Source: Pseudomonas avellanae BPIC 631 (lineage in GTDB: Bacteria > Pseudomonadota > Gammaproteobacteria > Pseudomonadales > Pseudomonadaceae). From it: a stretch of DNA of 64,000 nucleotides. Made by a program: the position numbers and the translations under genes. The notes beneath the pieces are model-generated. The model searched no databases. It worked only from the letters and a program-made list of their open reading frames with translations, and was not told where the DNA came from. Below, one piece after another: positions 1-9,308 of the stretch. How positions within the stretch are numbered: the first letter of the stretch is position 1; each line of letters opens with the position of its first letter. The stretch spans positions 1 through 64,000 of the forward strand of contig NZ_ATDK01000219.1 in NCBI RefSeq assembly GCF_000444135.1. Direction: 5' to 3'.

Positions 1-78
1 TGTTTTCGAAAAAATCAGCCACCAACTAACGGAAAATTCAAATCTTATCAATAGCTTAGCTTGCAGGTTATGGGTAAC

Positions 79-2745
79 TTATTTCGAAAACAGTACACTA
101 GACGCTTCAAGCACCCAAGCTGGAACAATCGTCTTATAGACGACAAGCTGAATGGCACCACCCAGGTCACTCAAATTCTGACGGTTTCGGTCGTCGCACT
201 CGGCAGCATTAATCAGGTGTTTGAAAAGTGCAGAGGGCACCTGCCATGCCACCGCTTGTTGATAAAGATCGGAAACGGTACGACGCTGACGCTCGATTTC
301 TTCATCCTGCAACGCCTCAATGAAATGTCCGCTCACTGACCGCAGCTCAATCCTGATATCAACTCTGGTCGACTCACGGTCATAATCAAGCAATAACTGC
401 CTGTCCGGATCAGCCAATAGGTTCAGAAACTTTGGATTGACTCCGGCACCTGTCAATAGGCCTTTGATTGACTGCTCCAACGCCTGCATGGAGTCGAAAA
501 CCTTAAGCCCTATGCCCAGCGCCCACAAAATAGGCTCACCGGCATGACCGGCGTTGCACAGCACAAACGCATTGCTCAGCGTGATGGCAGGCGTAGAGGC
601 ATCACAATGAATCGACAGCAAAAACCCGTCCACCCGGTCAGCGCCCAGCGGCTCTCTCAAGCCCGATAACGGTCTGTCCAATACTTGCTGGACGCTCTGC
701 AGAACCCATTCAGGAAGCTCGCTTTCGCGCTTTTCCATGATCATTTCAAGACGCAACGCATATTCGCGAATCAGACTGTACAGCGCATAGGGTCGCACTT
801 GAGTATTGATCCTGCGCGCCGATCGGGAGTGGAACTCGAGCACCTGCCGATCAAAACGTTGCGGGAAATCGGCCAGTACGCACTGCAGCATCTGTTCAAG
901 CAAAATCAGGGGTAAGCGTTGTGCCGAAATAGTTGACGTCTGCGCCAGCAATCCCTCCATGACCCGGCCACTGGGGAGCGGAGACTGCAAGTTACCGCCG
1001 GCCCGACCCAGCGCCAGCGTCAGCAAGTGCACTGGAGGTTCATTAGCCGTCTGTGATGCTATCCATAGCGCTCGTGCATCCAGCCTCGGCCCCTCGATAA
1101 GCGCCAGGTAACGATTCAGTGCGCGGCGCATGCAGCCATCGACCCCCGCATGCAGAGAATTGGTGCGTTCAAGCAACGACTCCATTTTCCTCAGCTTTTC
1201 CGCCCAAGTGTCCAGAAGCGCAGGACCTGGATTGAAGGGTACATCTGCAGCCGGTGCAGGGACGCCCCATATTTCATCGAAGGCCATTGACTCGGGGTGC
1301 CAACGTCCGCCGTCATGCAAGCTCAGCAATCGCCCGTCGAGCACCCCCCGGATATCCAGTGCGTCATCGATCCTGACCGGAGTTTTCTCGTAAGTCAGTA
1401 CGGGCAGTTCCAGCACATAGCGTAAGTTTCGCCTCTGCCAGGCGATGATCGAATCCAGATAGTCAGTGAAAAACGGAGCGCTGACGACCTCATGGTAGAG
1501 CTCGACACCTCCCTGTGCATTGACGAGTGAGTGATCATTCAAGGACGAGTAGAAGCGCAGTTCGGCTCGTGCCTGCGCTGGCACGAAATGTGCTGCCAGC
1601 TGCTCAAGGTTTTCAAAATACTTGAACCCCTGCTGGGATGAGTACAGGTAAACACCCGAAGGCTTGTCGATCAGAAACTCGACCAGAAACAGGCCGATCA
1701 ACTTGACGGGGTCCTGCCCTGCAACGACCACGGCCAGCCTATGGACCTTGACTGTGGTCGCCTGACCACTTGATGCCGCAGCATGCGACGGCAGCAATGA
1801 GAAAAGGTGGCGACACTCTTCTTCACTTAGCAAGCCATTTTCGCGGCTCGCCAGCAGATGCTGACGAAAAGACTCGGCCAGCGCTCTGATGAAAAACTCC
1901 AGTACGGTCACTCCGTTCTGTCGTTCTGACGTCCAATAGTCCGCCAGTAGCTGCTCGTAATGAGTGCCGACCGTGGAGACCGCATCGGTGATGGACTGCT
2001 GACGGGCACGGGCGTGATCCTCAGACAGGGCTTGACCACGAGCGTCCAGAAACTGCCGGTACAGGTTTGTCAGTGCTGGCGAGTGGACGAAGTCGTCCAT
2101 GGCAGCATCGACCAGGGACAGCGTACCGGCCACCGGGGTCAGATTGAACTCGGCAGGGGACGTTGTAGCGATGATCTGTAAAAAGTCGTGGTAGACATCG
2201 ATGCTGCCTCCGGAATCAGGCTCAGGTTGACTGGCCTGCAACGCCCTGCCTAATGCCGTTCGCAAATCCGGAAGGTTATCCAGTTGCACCGACAAGTCGT
2301 CCAAGTGTCGAGCCTGCTGCTCAATGACTGCACGCATCTGCTCTGCGAACACAGGCTTTTCAACCCGCTCGGCTTCCACAATCGAGGTCGTACCGATCTC
2401 ATCGAAACGCTGTTGCAGCGCAGCGAGCAACGCGGTGCGCTGTTCGAAGCGCTCGATGCCGAAGGATAGCGTGCTCAGGTAGACCGGCGCGCGACTGTCA
2501 TCCGGGTCACTTATCAGCAAAGCGCCTGCCAGCTCGGCACTGGTAAAAGAGCCGTCGCTCATGACCAACCTGTCAGCCCGGGGCCGAACCACCTCTTCGC
2601 CAGTCTCGGGAGTGTCCGCAACCAGTGCAAGAAGCCATACGCCCTCGCTACTGCTGACACGCCCTCCGGCGATTGCATGATGAATATTCTGGATGTATCG
2701 CGTGCGAAGCGCATCGCTGAAAAAATACGGAGGTGTTTCTGACAT
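79..2745 (-). CDS. Large dermonecrotic-toxin-like (DUF6543-type) protein
   Basis: An 888-residue protein without signal peptide or obvious membrane segments. The start is supported by a GAGG Shine-Dalgarno sequence about nine bases before the ATG. Its texture (alternating Leu/Arg-rich helical stretches, N terminus with PYFFSDALRT, and a central stretch near residues 350-480 with GVYLYSSQQGFKYF) resembles the large Pseudomonas proteins annotated as dermonecrotic toxin domain or DUF6543 proteins. Those are often 1,000-1,800 residues, so this one is short and may lack a C-terminal effector domain or be an independent short member. No catalytic motif is recognised. It stands alone, with no secretion gene or obvious immunity gene next to it. 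The family call is moderate and the function is unknown. Confidence 0.55.
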   Translation of the reverse strand: MSETPPYFFSDALRTRYIQNIHHAIAGGRVSSSEGVWLLALVADTPETGEEVVRPRADRLVMSDGSFTSAELAGALLISDPDDSRAPVYLSTLSFGIERFEQRTALLAALQQRFDEIGTTSIVEAERVEKPVFAEQMRAVIEQQARHLDDLSVQLDNLPDLRTALGRALQASQPEPDSGGSIDVYHDFLQIIATTSPAEFNLTPVAGTLSLVDAAMDDFVHSPALTNLYRQFLDARGQALSEDHARARQQSITDAVSTVGTHYEQLLADYWTSERQNGVTVLEFFIRALAESFRQHLLASRENGLLSEEECRHLFSLLPSHAAASSGQATTVKVHRLAVVVAGQDPVKLIGLFLVEFLIDKPSGVYLYSSQQGFKYFENLEQLAAHFVPAQARAELRFYSSLNDHSLVNAQGGVELYHEVVSAPFFTDYLDSIIAWQRRNLRYVLELPVLTYEKTPVRIDDALDIRGVLDGRLLSLHDGGRWHPESMAFDEIWGVPAPAADVPFNPGPALLDTWAEKLRKMESLLERTNSLHAGVDGCMRRALNRYLALIEGPRLDARALWIASQTANEPPVHLLTLALGRAGGNLQSPLPSGRVMEGLLAQTSTISAQRLPLILLEQMLQCVLADFPQRFDRQVLEFHSRSARRINTQVRPYALYSLIREYALRLEMIMEKRESELPEWVLQSVQQVLDRPLSGLREPLGADRVDGFLLSIHCDASTPAITLSNAFVLCNAGHAGEPILWALGIGLKVFDSMQALEQSIKGLLTGAGVNPKFLNLLADPDRQLLLDYDRESTRVDIRIELRSVSGHFIEALQDEEIERQRRTVSDLYQQAVAWQVPSALFKHLINAAECDDRNRQNLSDLGGAIQLVVYKTIVPAWVLEASSVLFSK

Positions 2746-2903
2746 CTGCTGTTTCCTCTATTCAACCTCACACCGCACTAAATCAGCACAGAGAGGTTGA
2801 GGACAAAAGAAACAGTTTATTGAGAGGGACGGCAGCGGTTGCGTTACATAAAGCAATTAATCAACAGCCCCTGCCTATCGGAAGGTTGATCAGGTCGCCC
2901 GAC

Positions 2904-3464
2904 TCAAGCCCTGGCGTTCTTTTCAACCCAGACGGCGAAAGCGCTGATGAACTTCTCCAGAAACGGACGGGTTTTGTCGGACAATGCTCCCGCCTCATCA
3001 AAAAAGCTCCCGGCACCGCCCAGATAGGCTTCAGGCTGCTGCAGGCACAGGACATCCAGAAATACCAGCGACTGGCGCAGGTGATGGTTGGCACCAAAGC
3101 CGCCGACCGCACCGGGTGAAGCGCTGATCACTGCACCGGGCTTGCCGCTGAACGCGCTTTTACCGTAAGGACGCGAGCCCACGTCGATGGCGTTTTTCAG
3201 TGCGCCGGGCACCGAGCGATTGTATTCAGGGGTTACAAACAGCACGCCGTCGGCAGCACCCAGTTGCTCGCGAAAAGCGCTGTAGGCCGGCGGTGGCGAG
3301 TCGCCGTCGATGTCTTCGTTATACAGCGGCAGATCACCAATTTCGACGATGTTCAGCTTCAGCGTGGCTGGGGCCAACTCGGCGAGTGCCAGCGCGATCT
3401 TGCGGTTGATGGACTCTTTTCGCAGACTGCCGACCAATACGGCAATGGTATGAACCTGGCTCAT
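2904..3464 (-). CDS. NAD(P)H-dependent FMN reductase (chromate reductase-like)
   Basis: A flavodoxin-fold reductase of about 186 residues that binds FMN and reduces quinones, azo compounds or chromate with NAD(P)H in the cytosol. Family marks are the N-terminal phosphate-binding loop GSLRKESINRK and the motif PEYNRSVPGALKNAID. The glycine-rich stretch SPGAVGGFGA fits the FMN ring site. The start is placed at 3464 (MSQVHT, just before the first beta strand); an in-frame ATG at 3479 would add five residues and neither has a strong ribosome site. It belongs to the ChrR/YieF and ArsH-related group; the physiological substrate cannot be read from the sequence. Confidence 0.85.
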   Translation of the reverse strand: MSQVHTIAVLVGSLRKESINRKIALALAELAPATLKLNIVEIGDLPLYNEDIDGDSPPPAYSAFREQLGAADGVLFVTPEYNRSVPGALKNAIDVGSRPYGKSAFSGKPGAVISASPGAVGGFGANHHLRQSLVFLDVLCLQQPEAYLGGAGSFFDEAGALSDKTRPFLEKFISAFAVWVEKNARA

Positions 3465-3674
3465 GAAAATATCCGTCATCTGGTGGAGGAAGGGTTAGGT
3501 ATAGAACAGAAGCCAGATTTAGACGACGTCGGCGCCACTCAATTCCCCCTGAACACTGCAAGCGCCTGGATTATTTTTTTCAACAAGGCAAACTCCCCTA
3601 TAAATCAGTGGTCTACTAGCCTCGATGGATTCGTAAACCAGCAGTTATATTCAGTTTCAGAGGTTACAGAGCAA

Positions 3675-3890
3675 ATGGCTTCAGTTCTCGTCGGACAATT
3701 TCATGCCAGAGACGCCGAAGGTCGGGTCTACCCGGTGCATGAGTTCCAGGAATCGCAGCCGGGTGAGGCGCAGGACGGGCAGCCGGTGATCACCTACCGA
3801 CTGGCGATCGGCGACCGGGTAAAGCATCTGGGCGGTGAAGACTTTCAACTGGTGCAATCCGGCGTGAAGATCACTCGCACACCCACGTAA
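3675..3890 (+). CDS. Small conserved-looking hypothetical protein (71 aa)
   Basis: A 71-residue, soluble, mildly acidic protein starting MASVLVGQFHARDAEGR and ending VKITRTPT. The reading frame is open further upstream, but the ATG at 3675 preceded by AGAG is the best start because the upstream part has no protein-like composition. The segment ITYRLAIGDRVKHLGGEDFQ reads like a small beta-rich domain. It lies between the flavin reductase and the acetyltransferase, which are both on the other strand, so it is monocistronic. The family is not recognised and no function is proposed. Confidence 0.6.
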   Translation: MASVLVGQFHARDAEGRVYPVHEFQESQPGEAQDGQPVITYRLAIGDRVKHLGGEDFQLVQSGVKITRTPT

Positions 3891-3936
3891 CGCAGGCATT
3901 ACTCCCGCCCTGGCCACTGTTGCCGGCGGGAAGTCG

Positions 3937-4491
3937 TCAGTCCTGAAAGACCCGATACCAGAAAATCGCCGTCTCGCGAGTATTGGGATCAATGCCCTTG
4001 TAGCGCATATGATCCACCCCGCCTACCACGTAGCCACAACGCTCATACAATCTGCAGGCACCCAGGTTGTTGTTCTGGGTTTCCAGAACGATGCCCGGCA
4101 AGTTGCGCTTGCGACTCCAGAATTCAGCGACATCAAGCAACGAGCGCCCTACGCCATGCCGCCGTGCCAGCTCGTCCACGGCCAGCTCATCAATGTAGGC
4201 AAAACCGCTCCAGTGAGTGCTCATCACGATATGGCCGACCGGACAGTCGTCCAGCCAGGCGACCATCACCGTGCTGGTCGCGGCGTCGCGATGGTCGGCG
4301 AACTCCTGAGAGTCGATACCGTAATTCTTGCTGTAGGGCTCGACCAGCTCGACCTGCCATGAGTCAACGCTTTCGCCAATGCGCGGCTGGGCATAGCCGA
4401 GCACGGTAAAGGTAAATTCGCTGTTGAGGATGTAGTCCTCGAAGCATTCGTCTGCAACCCGAATGCTCAAAGCAGGATTTGCCACGGTCAT
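3937..4491 (-). CDS. GNAT N-acetyltransferase, streptothricin acetyltransferase-like
   Basis: A 184-residue GNAT-fold enzyme that would transfer acetyl from acetyl-CoA to an amine. The acetyl-CoA pyrophosphate loop is RRHGVGRSL, preceded by the beta-4 strand YIDELAVD. The C-terminal part contains LETQNNNLGACRLYERCGY, a pattern characteristic of the streptothricin acetyltransferase (Sat) branch. Chromosomal homologues of this type are common in Pseudomonas and need not confer antibiotic resistance. The start has only a weak ribosome site. It is not obviously in an operon with dnaQ, which ends the next block on the same strand. Confidence 0.8.
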   Translation of the reverse strand: MTVANPALSIRVADECFEDYILNSEFTFTVLGYAQPRIGESVDSWQVELVEPYSKNYGIDSQEFADHRDAATSTVMVAWLDDCPVGHIVMSTHWSGFAYIDELAVDELARRHGVGRSLLDVAEFWSRKRNLPGIVLETQNNNLGACRLYERCGYVVGGVDHMRYKGIDPNTRETAIFWYRVFQD

Positions 4492-4524
4492 GTCACCATT
4501 TGCCGATTACGGTCAGGAAGAGGC

Positions 4525-5292
4525 CTACGCCCCGGCTTCCAGCATTTGTACCCACAGGGCAGGCGTACCGGTAGCCTTGGCGATGGTGGTCATACGGACT
4601 TCGTGCTCGGCCAGTTCACTTTCCGAGGCACGAATAATCCGGCAAGGCTTGCGATCAGCCGGCAAGCGGCGGATTTCGCTGCCGCGATTGCCGGAGCCCT
4701 CAGCGGAGCCGTTGCCATCCGAGGCATTGCCGGCCAGCGACAGGCTGGTCTGCCCGCCGGTCATCGCCAGATAGACGTCGGCCAGAATCTCGGAGTCGAG
4801 CAATGCGCCGTGCAACTCACGACCCGAGTTGTCGACGCCATAGCGTTTGCACAGCGCATCCAGGCTGTTGCGCTGCCCCGGATGGCGCTCACGGGCCATC
4901 ATCAGGGTGTCGAGAATTTTACAGTGCCGGGTGATGTCGGCTTTGTCCTGCGCCCCCATCAAGGCGAATTCGTTGTTGATGAAACCAACGTCGAACGCTG
5001 CGTTGTGGATGATCAGCTGCGCGCCCTTGATGAACTCGAAGAACTCATCGGCGACTTCGGCAAAGCGCGGCTTGCCGACCAGAAACTCGTTGGTAATACC
5101 GTGAACACCGATTGCGCCTTCATCACTTTCGCGGTCGGGTTGCAGGTAGACATGAAAATGCCGCCCGGTCAGGCGGCGGCCGATCAGTTCGACACAACCG
5201 ATCTCGACGATACGGTGACCATCGGTCACCGGCATACCGGTGGTTTCGGTGTCGAGAACGATCGATCTGTTGTCCAGGTTTTGCGCTGTCAT
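4525..5292 (-). CDS. dnaQ: DNA polymerase III epsilon subunit (3'-5' proofreading exonuclease)
   Basis: About 255 residues; provides proofreading for the replicative polymerase. All three DEDDh exonuclease motifs are visible: Exo I LDTETTG near the N terminus, Exo II with HNAAFDVGF, and Exo III with HGALLDSEILADVYL supplying the catalytic His and Asp. The C-terminal 80 residues are Gly/Ser/Asn-rich and then charged, as expected for the flexible tail that binds the alpha subunit. The start at 5292 is preferred over 5307 because a GAGG lies about nine bases before it. It follows rnhA on the same strand, the usual Pseudomonas arrangement. Confidence 0.95.
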   Translation of the reverse strand: MTAQNLDNRSIVLDTETTGMPVTDGHRIVEIGCVELIGRRLTGRHFHVYLQPDRESDEGAIGVHGITNEFLVGKPRFAEVADEFFEFIKGAQLIIHNAAFDVGFINNEFALMGAQDKADITRHCKILDTLMMARERHPGQRNSLDALCKRYGVDNSGRELHGALLDSEILADVYLAMTGGQTSLSLAGNASDGNGSAEGSGNRGSEIRRLPADRKPCRIIRASESELAEHEVRMTTIAKATGTPALWVQMLEAGA

Positions 5293-5357
5293 TGACTGTT
5301 GCCTCATCTACAGGCGGCGATTCTAACACGCCGCAACCGTTGCGAGCCTGCGGCTGG

Positions 5358-5810
5358 CTATGCGCGCTTGATGCCGCGAACTTCATCGACGCCACGATTG
5401 GCCAACTGGTCGGCACGCTCGTTGCCAGGGTGCCCGATATGGCCACGTACCCATTGCCATTTCACCGTATGACGGCTGACCTGCTCGTCGAGCAACTGCC
5501 AGAGATCGGCATTTTTAACCGGCTCCTTGGCGGCGGTTTTCCAGCCGCGCTTCTTCCAGTTGACCATCCACTCGGTGATGCCCTTCATCACGTATTGCGA
5601 ATCGGTCACCAGCGTGACTTCACACGGGCGCTTGAGCTCTTCAAGCCCGCGAATGGCGCCGGTAAGCTCCATCCGGTTGTTGGTGGTGTTGGCTTCGCCG
5701 CCCCACAGCTCTTTCTCGACGCCCTTGCAGATCAGCAAGGCGCCCCAGCCGCCAGGGCCAGGGTTGCCCTTGCAGGCGCCGTCGGTGAAGAGTTCAACGC
5801 TATCGCTCAT
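5358..5810 (-). CDS. rnhA: Ribonuclease HI
   Basis: A 150-residue enzyme that cleaves the RNA strand of RNA-DNA hybrids, removing Okazaki primers and R-loops. The four catalytic carboxylates are in place: Asp10 in [17 protein letters not shown], Glu48 in NRMELTGAI, Asp70 in [10 protein letters not shown] and Asp134 in [11 protein letters not shown]. Length matches the bacterial type I enzyme. It sits between the YafS-like methyltransferase and dnaQ on the same strand, with short gaps of about 46 and 65 bases, so the three probably share a transcript. Confidence 0.97.
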   Translation of the reverse strand: MSDSVELFTDGACKGNPGPGGWGALLICKGVEKELWGGEANTTNNRMELTGAIRGLEELKRPCEVTLVTDSQYVMKGITEWMVNWKKRGWKTAAKEPVKNADLWQLLDEQVSRHTVKWQWVRGHIGHPGNERADQLANRGVDEVRGIKRA

Positions 5811-5856
5811 TACGACCTTTCCAGAATGATGGGCTTCAACTGCAGCATGGCATGGC

Positions 5857-6618
5857 TCAGGAACAATCCTGAGTGTTGCGACTGACCTTGGCCATGGGCA
5901 TCGGGATCAGTTTGCCGATGGGGTCGCGGCGCGCCTGACGCACGGGCCGCAGGCCTACCACCAGTTTGCGCGCAACCAGAAGATAGAAGCCGCCACCGGG
6001 GCTCTGCCGTCCCTCGCCGAGGCTTTCGAGCCCCGCAAGACGTGACTGCCATGCTGCTGAAGCAAGGGGCGGACGATAGCATCCGAAGCGCCGTTTCTCC
6101 AGCGCGAAGCCCAGCAGGTTCAGCCAGTCGGCGACCCGCGACGAGGAAATGCAACGCGCCTTGCGCAACGCATCCCGCGCGAACACATGCCGCACGCCCC
6201 AGGCGCTCCAGGGGTTGATACCGATGATCAGCAAGTGCCCGCCCGGCCGCACGCTGCTCGCCGCTTCGCGTAGCAGCCCGTGGGGCGACAGGCAGAAATC
6301 CAGGCCATGCTGCAGCACGACCACATCGGCTGCGTGCTCACTCAAGGGCCAGGCCTGTTCTTCACAGACAATCTCGACGCCCGGCAACGGCGCACCAAGC
6401 CGCACATTGCGTTGCACTTGAGGGGCCACGGGCGGGTTTTGCGCAGACGGCCCGTAATGCACCAGATATCCGCCGAAATAACGCCCCAGCTCTTCGTCGA
6501 GAACCCGCCGTTCTTCTTCGAGCAGAAGCTGCCCCAACGGCCCCGAAAGCCATTCACGGGCAGCGCGGATCAATGCAAGCCACTCAGGATCAGCCTGAGC
6601 GAACGCTTCATCGGTCAT
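5857..6618 (-). CDS. SAM-dependent methyltransferase, YafS-like
   Basis: A 253-residue class I methyltransferase. The central SAM fold is suggested by [12 protein letters not shown] followed by [20 protein letters not shown] (post-motif I and motif III region). The start at 6618 is chosen over an in-frame ATG at 6654 because a near-perfect GGAGG lies seven bases upstream. Position between gloB and rnhA matches E. coli yafS, supporting orthology. The substrate is unknown. It is transcribed divergently from gloB across about 80 bases. Confidence 0.85.
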   Translation of the reverse strand: MTDEAFAQADPEWLALIRAAREWLSGPLGQLLLEEERRVLDEELGRYFGGYLVHYGPSAQNPPVAPQVQRNVRLGAPLPGVEIVCEEQAWPLSEHAADVVVLQHGLDFCLSPHGLLREAASSVRPGGHLLIIGINPWSAWGVRHVFARDALRKARCISSSRVADWLNLLGFALEKRRFGCYRPPLASAAWQSRLAGLESLGEGRQSPGGGFYLLVARKLVVGLRPVRQARRDPIGKLIPMPMAKVSRNTQDCS

Positions 6619-6699
6619 GAGTTCTCCTCCGGAGGTGCTCGCGTACAGCGGCAACAGACTCTAAGATGCACCATTGTCCGCCGCTAAGCGAACTGCGCC

Positions 6700-7479
6700 A
6701 TGATACAGATCCATGCCCTCCCTGCTTTCAATGACAACTACATATGGTTGTTACAAGACCTTTCGAGCCAGCAGTGCGTGGTGGTCGATCCGGGCGACGC
6801 CGCGCCGGTGCTGGAATGGCTGGCGCAAAACCCGTACTGCCGACTGACCGACATCCTCATTACCCATCACCACAATGATCACGTCGGCGGCGTGGTCGAG
6901 CTCAAGCAGGCAACCCGGGCGCGCGTGCTGGGGCCCGCGACAGAGAGCATTCCAGCCCGCGATGTCGCGCTGGCCGACCATGACCGGCTCACCGTGCTGG
7001 GCCTCGAGCTCGTCGTGCATGCGGTGCCCGGCCACACCCTGGGCCACATTGCCTTCTACCATGAAAACGCGACCGCGCCGCTGCTGTTCAGTGGCGATAC
7101 ATTGTTTGCCGCAGGTTGCGGACGCCTGTTCGAAGGCACGCCCGAGCAGATGCATACGTCGCTGGAACGCCTCGCGGCATTGCCGGACAGCACGCTGATC
7201 TACTGCGCTCACGAATACACCCTGAGCAATCTGCGTTTCGCCCAGGCCGTCGAGCCCGACAATCAGAACATCGCCGAGCGACTCGCTCAAGTGACGCTTT
7301 TGCGCAGCGAAAACCGCATCAGCCTACCTTCCAGCCTGGCGCAGGAAAAACGCACAAACCCCTTTCTGCGCACTGGTGAAACATCCGTTAAAGAAAAAGC
7401 GGACGAACGGAGCGGCGGGCAAAACACCTCGCAGAGTGCGGTCTTTGCCAGCTTGAGGGCATGGAAAGATAAGTTCTGA
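6700..7479 (+). CDS. gloB: Hydroxyacylglutathione hydrolase (glyoxalase II)
   Basis: A 259-residue metallo-beta-lactamase-fold enzyme that hydrolyses S-D-lactoylglutathione to lactate and glutathione, the second step of methylglyoxal detoxification. The dinuclear metal site is visible: THHHNDH at residues 55-61, His112 in PGHTLGH, Asp133 in [16 protein letters not shown], and a His in [10 protein letters not shown]. The C-terminal glutathione-binding helices end in the typical NPFLRT. It is divergent from the methyltransferase-rnhA-dnaQ group and upstream of mltD, the standard order in pseudomonads. Confidence 0.96.
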   Translation: MIQIHALPAFNDNYIWLLQDLSSQQCVVVDPGDAAPVLEWLAQNPYCRLTDILITHHHNDHVGGVVELKQATRARVLGPATESIPARDVALADHDRLTVLGLELVVHAVPGHTLGHIAFYHENATAPLLFSGDTLFAAGCGRLFEGTPEQMHTSLERLAALPDSTLIYCAHEYTLSNLRFAQAVEPDNQNIAERLAQVTLLRSENRISLPSSLAQEKRTNPFLRTGETSVKEKADERSGGQNTSQSAVFASLRAWKDKF

Positions 7480-7578
7480 CCGGACCCTGAAACCGCAATA
7501 AAATTCTGAAAGGTTGACCGACGGCAGGCTGGTTCCTAGAATCGCCCGACATTTTCGTCTGGATGTACCCCCCGAACA

Positions 7579-9171
7579 ATGTCGTCATCTATCAGCAAGC
7601 CTTCACATTCGGACGCATTGACTCGGTTGGCTCAGGCCATGGCCGTCACCGCGAGCGCGCTTCTGGCCGGTTGCCAGAGCACTGCCAGCGTCGACCCAGT
7701 CAGCAGCCACCGCACGCCGAATCTGGCCGCCGGTATCAAGCAAAAGCCGATTTTTCTGTCTCACAAGCCCACCACGCCCCTCGCCCCGCCACAAGATGTG
7801 TGGGAGCGCATGCGTCAGGGCTTTCAACTGCAACAAGGCAACGACCAGAACCCCCGTATCGATCAACAGCGCCTGTGGTTCGCCAACAACCCTTCCTTTC
7901 TGGAAAACGCTGGCGAGCGCGGCAGCCTGTACATGCATTACATCGTAGAGCGCCTTGAAGAGCGCAACATGCCGCTGGAGCTTGCCCTGCTTCCGGTGAT
8001 CGAAAGCGCCTACAACCCCATGGCCGTTTCACGCAGCCAAGCGGTAGGTCTCTGGCAGTTCATCCCGTCTACCGGGCGCTACTTCAACCTGCGCCAGACC
8101 AGTTTCTATGACGGGCGGCGTGACATTCAGGCTTCCACGGTTGCCGCACTGGATTACCTGACCCGTCTGCACGACATGTTCAACGGTGACTGGTTGCTGG
8201 CCCTGGCCGCCTACAACGCAGGCGAAGGCACAGTCAGCCGTGCCATCGAACGCAACGACAAGCTCAACCTGCCGACCGACTACTGGAACCTGCCACTGCC
8301 GCAGGAAACCCGCGACTACGTGCCCAAGCTGCTGGCCTTGTCTCAGGTGGTGCTGTCGCCGGAAGCCTATGGCGTCAACCTCAATCCGATCGCCAATCAG
8401 CCCTATTTCGAAGTCGTCGAACTCAACAAGCGCGTCGACCTGTCCAAAGTGGCCAGCGCCGCCGACATCGACGAAGACGAGCTTATTCAGCTCAACCCGG
8501 CCTACAAGAAGCGCCTGACCGTTGATGGGCCCCAGCACCTGCTGGTGCCTACGTCCAAGGCGCAACTGCTGACCGCAAGCCTGCTGACCATGAAGCAGGA
8601 AGAACTGGTCGCCTGGCAGCCTTACCGCGTGCGCAAGGGCGACACACTTGAAAGCCTGGCGAGTCGCTATCAGGTCACGACCAGCTCGCTCAAAAGCAAT
8701 AACAAGTTGGCAGGCAACAAACTGAAAGTCGGCCAGTCCCTGAGCATTCCGGTCCAGCCTGGAACACGCCCCTCGCAACCGGTGTTTGAAGCACTGGCCA
8801 GCAACGACAAGCCGACACGCACCCGCACCTATAAAGTCAAAAGCGGCGACAACCTGACCACCATCGCGCAAGCCAACAAGGTGGATGTCGAAGACCTTCA
8901 ACGCTGGAACAAGCTCACCGGCAAGAAACTCAAGGTCGGTCAGGCGCTGGTCATGCAGGACACCGGCAAAGCTGGCAGCAAGGCGGTCGCCAGCGCCAGC
9001 AGCAAAGACAGCGAAAAGAAATCCATGCAGTACAAGATCCAGAAAGGCGACTCGATGTACCTGGTCGCCAAGCGCTTCAACGTCGAGATGCAACATCTCA
9101 AGCGCTGGAACCCACGTAGCGGGCAGGCCCTCAAACCGGGCCAGACCCTGACCGTTTACCTGCCGCACTGA
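7579..9171 (+). CDS. mltD: Membrane-bound lytic murein transglycosylase D with three LysM repeats
   Basis: A 530-residue outer-membrane lipoprotein that cleaves peptidoglycan to 1,6-anhydromuropeptides. The lipobox LLAGC places the acylated Cys at residue 32. The transglycosylase domain carries the catalytic Glu in VIESAYNPMAVS and the fold motifs AVGLWQFIPSTGR and LALAAYNAGEGTV. Three C-terminal LysM repeats start YRVRKGDTLESLA, YKVKSGDNLTTIA and YKIQKGDSMYLVA and would anchor the enzyme to glycan strands. The stop codon overlaps a possible ATG of the next frame, so the downstream binding protein may be co-transcribed. Confidence 0.95.
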   Translation: MSSSISKPSHSDALTRLAQAMAVTASALLAGCQSTASVDPVSSHRTPNLAAGIKQKPIFLSHKPTTPLAPPQDVWERMRQGFQLQQGNDQNPRIDQQRLWFANNPSFLENAGERGSLYMHYIVERLEERNMPLELALLPVIESAYNPMAVSRSQAVGLWQFIPSTGRYFNLRQTSFYDGRRDIQASTVAALDYLTRLHDMFNGDWLLALAAYNAGEGTVSRAIERNDKLNLPTDYWNLPLPQETRDYVPKLLALSQVVLSPEAYGVNLNPIANQPYFEVVELNKRVDLSKVASAADIDEDELIQLNPAYKKRLTVDGPQHLLVPTSKAQLLTASLLTMKQEELVAWQPYRVRKGDTLESLASRYQVTTSSLKSNNKLAGNKLKVGQSLSIPVQPGTRPSQPVFEALASNDKPTRTRTYKVKSGDNLTTIAQANKVDVEDLQRWNKLTGKKLKVGQALVMQDTGKAGSKAVASASSKDSEKKSMQYKIQKGDSMYLVAKRFNVEMQHLKRWNPRSGQALKPGQTLTVYLPH

Positions 9172-9308
9172 TGACCTCGGCCACTTGCCCTTCAATGACC
9201 TTGGGGCGGGTGGCCAGCGCAGTCCTGGCCACGCCCTCACCAGCGGTCTTTTTCCAACGGGAACAAGCTGTTACTGTTAGCGACCCGAAAGCCCAGGTCG
9301 TCTGGATA

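Noticed and set aside
3937..4491. Acquired streptothricin resistance gene
   Set aside because: The acetyltransferase has Sat-like motifs but sits in a core chromosomal setting with normal composition and no mobile element.
9171..9308. Extension of the first binding protein to an ATG overlapping the mltD stop
   Set aside because: The extra 46 residues do not form a signal peptide, while the GTG at 9309 starts one.
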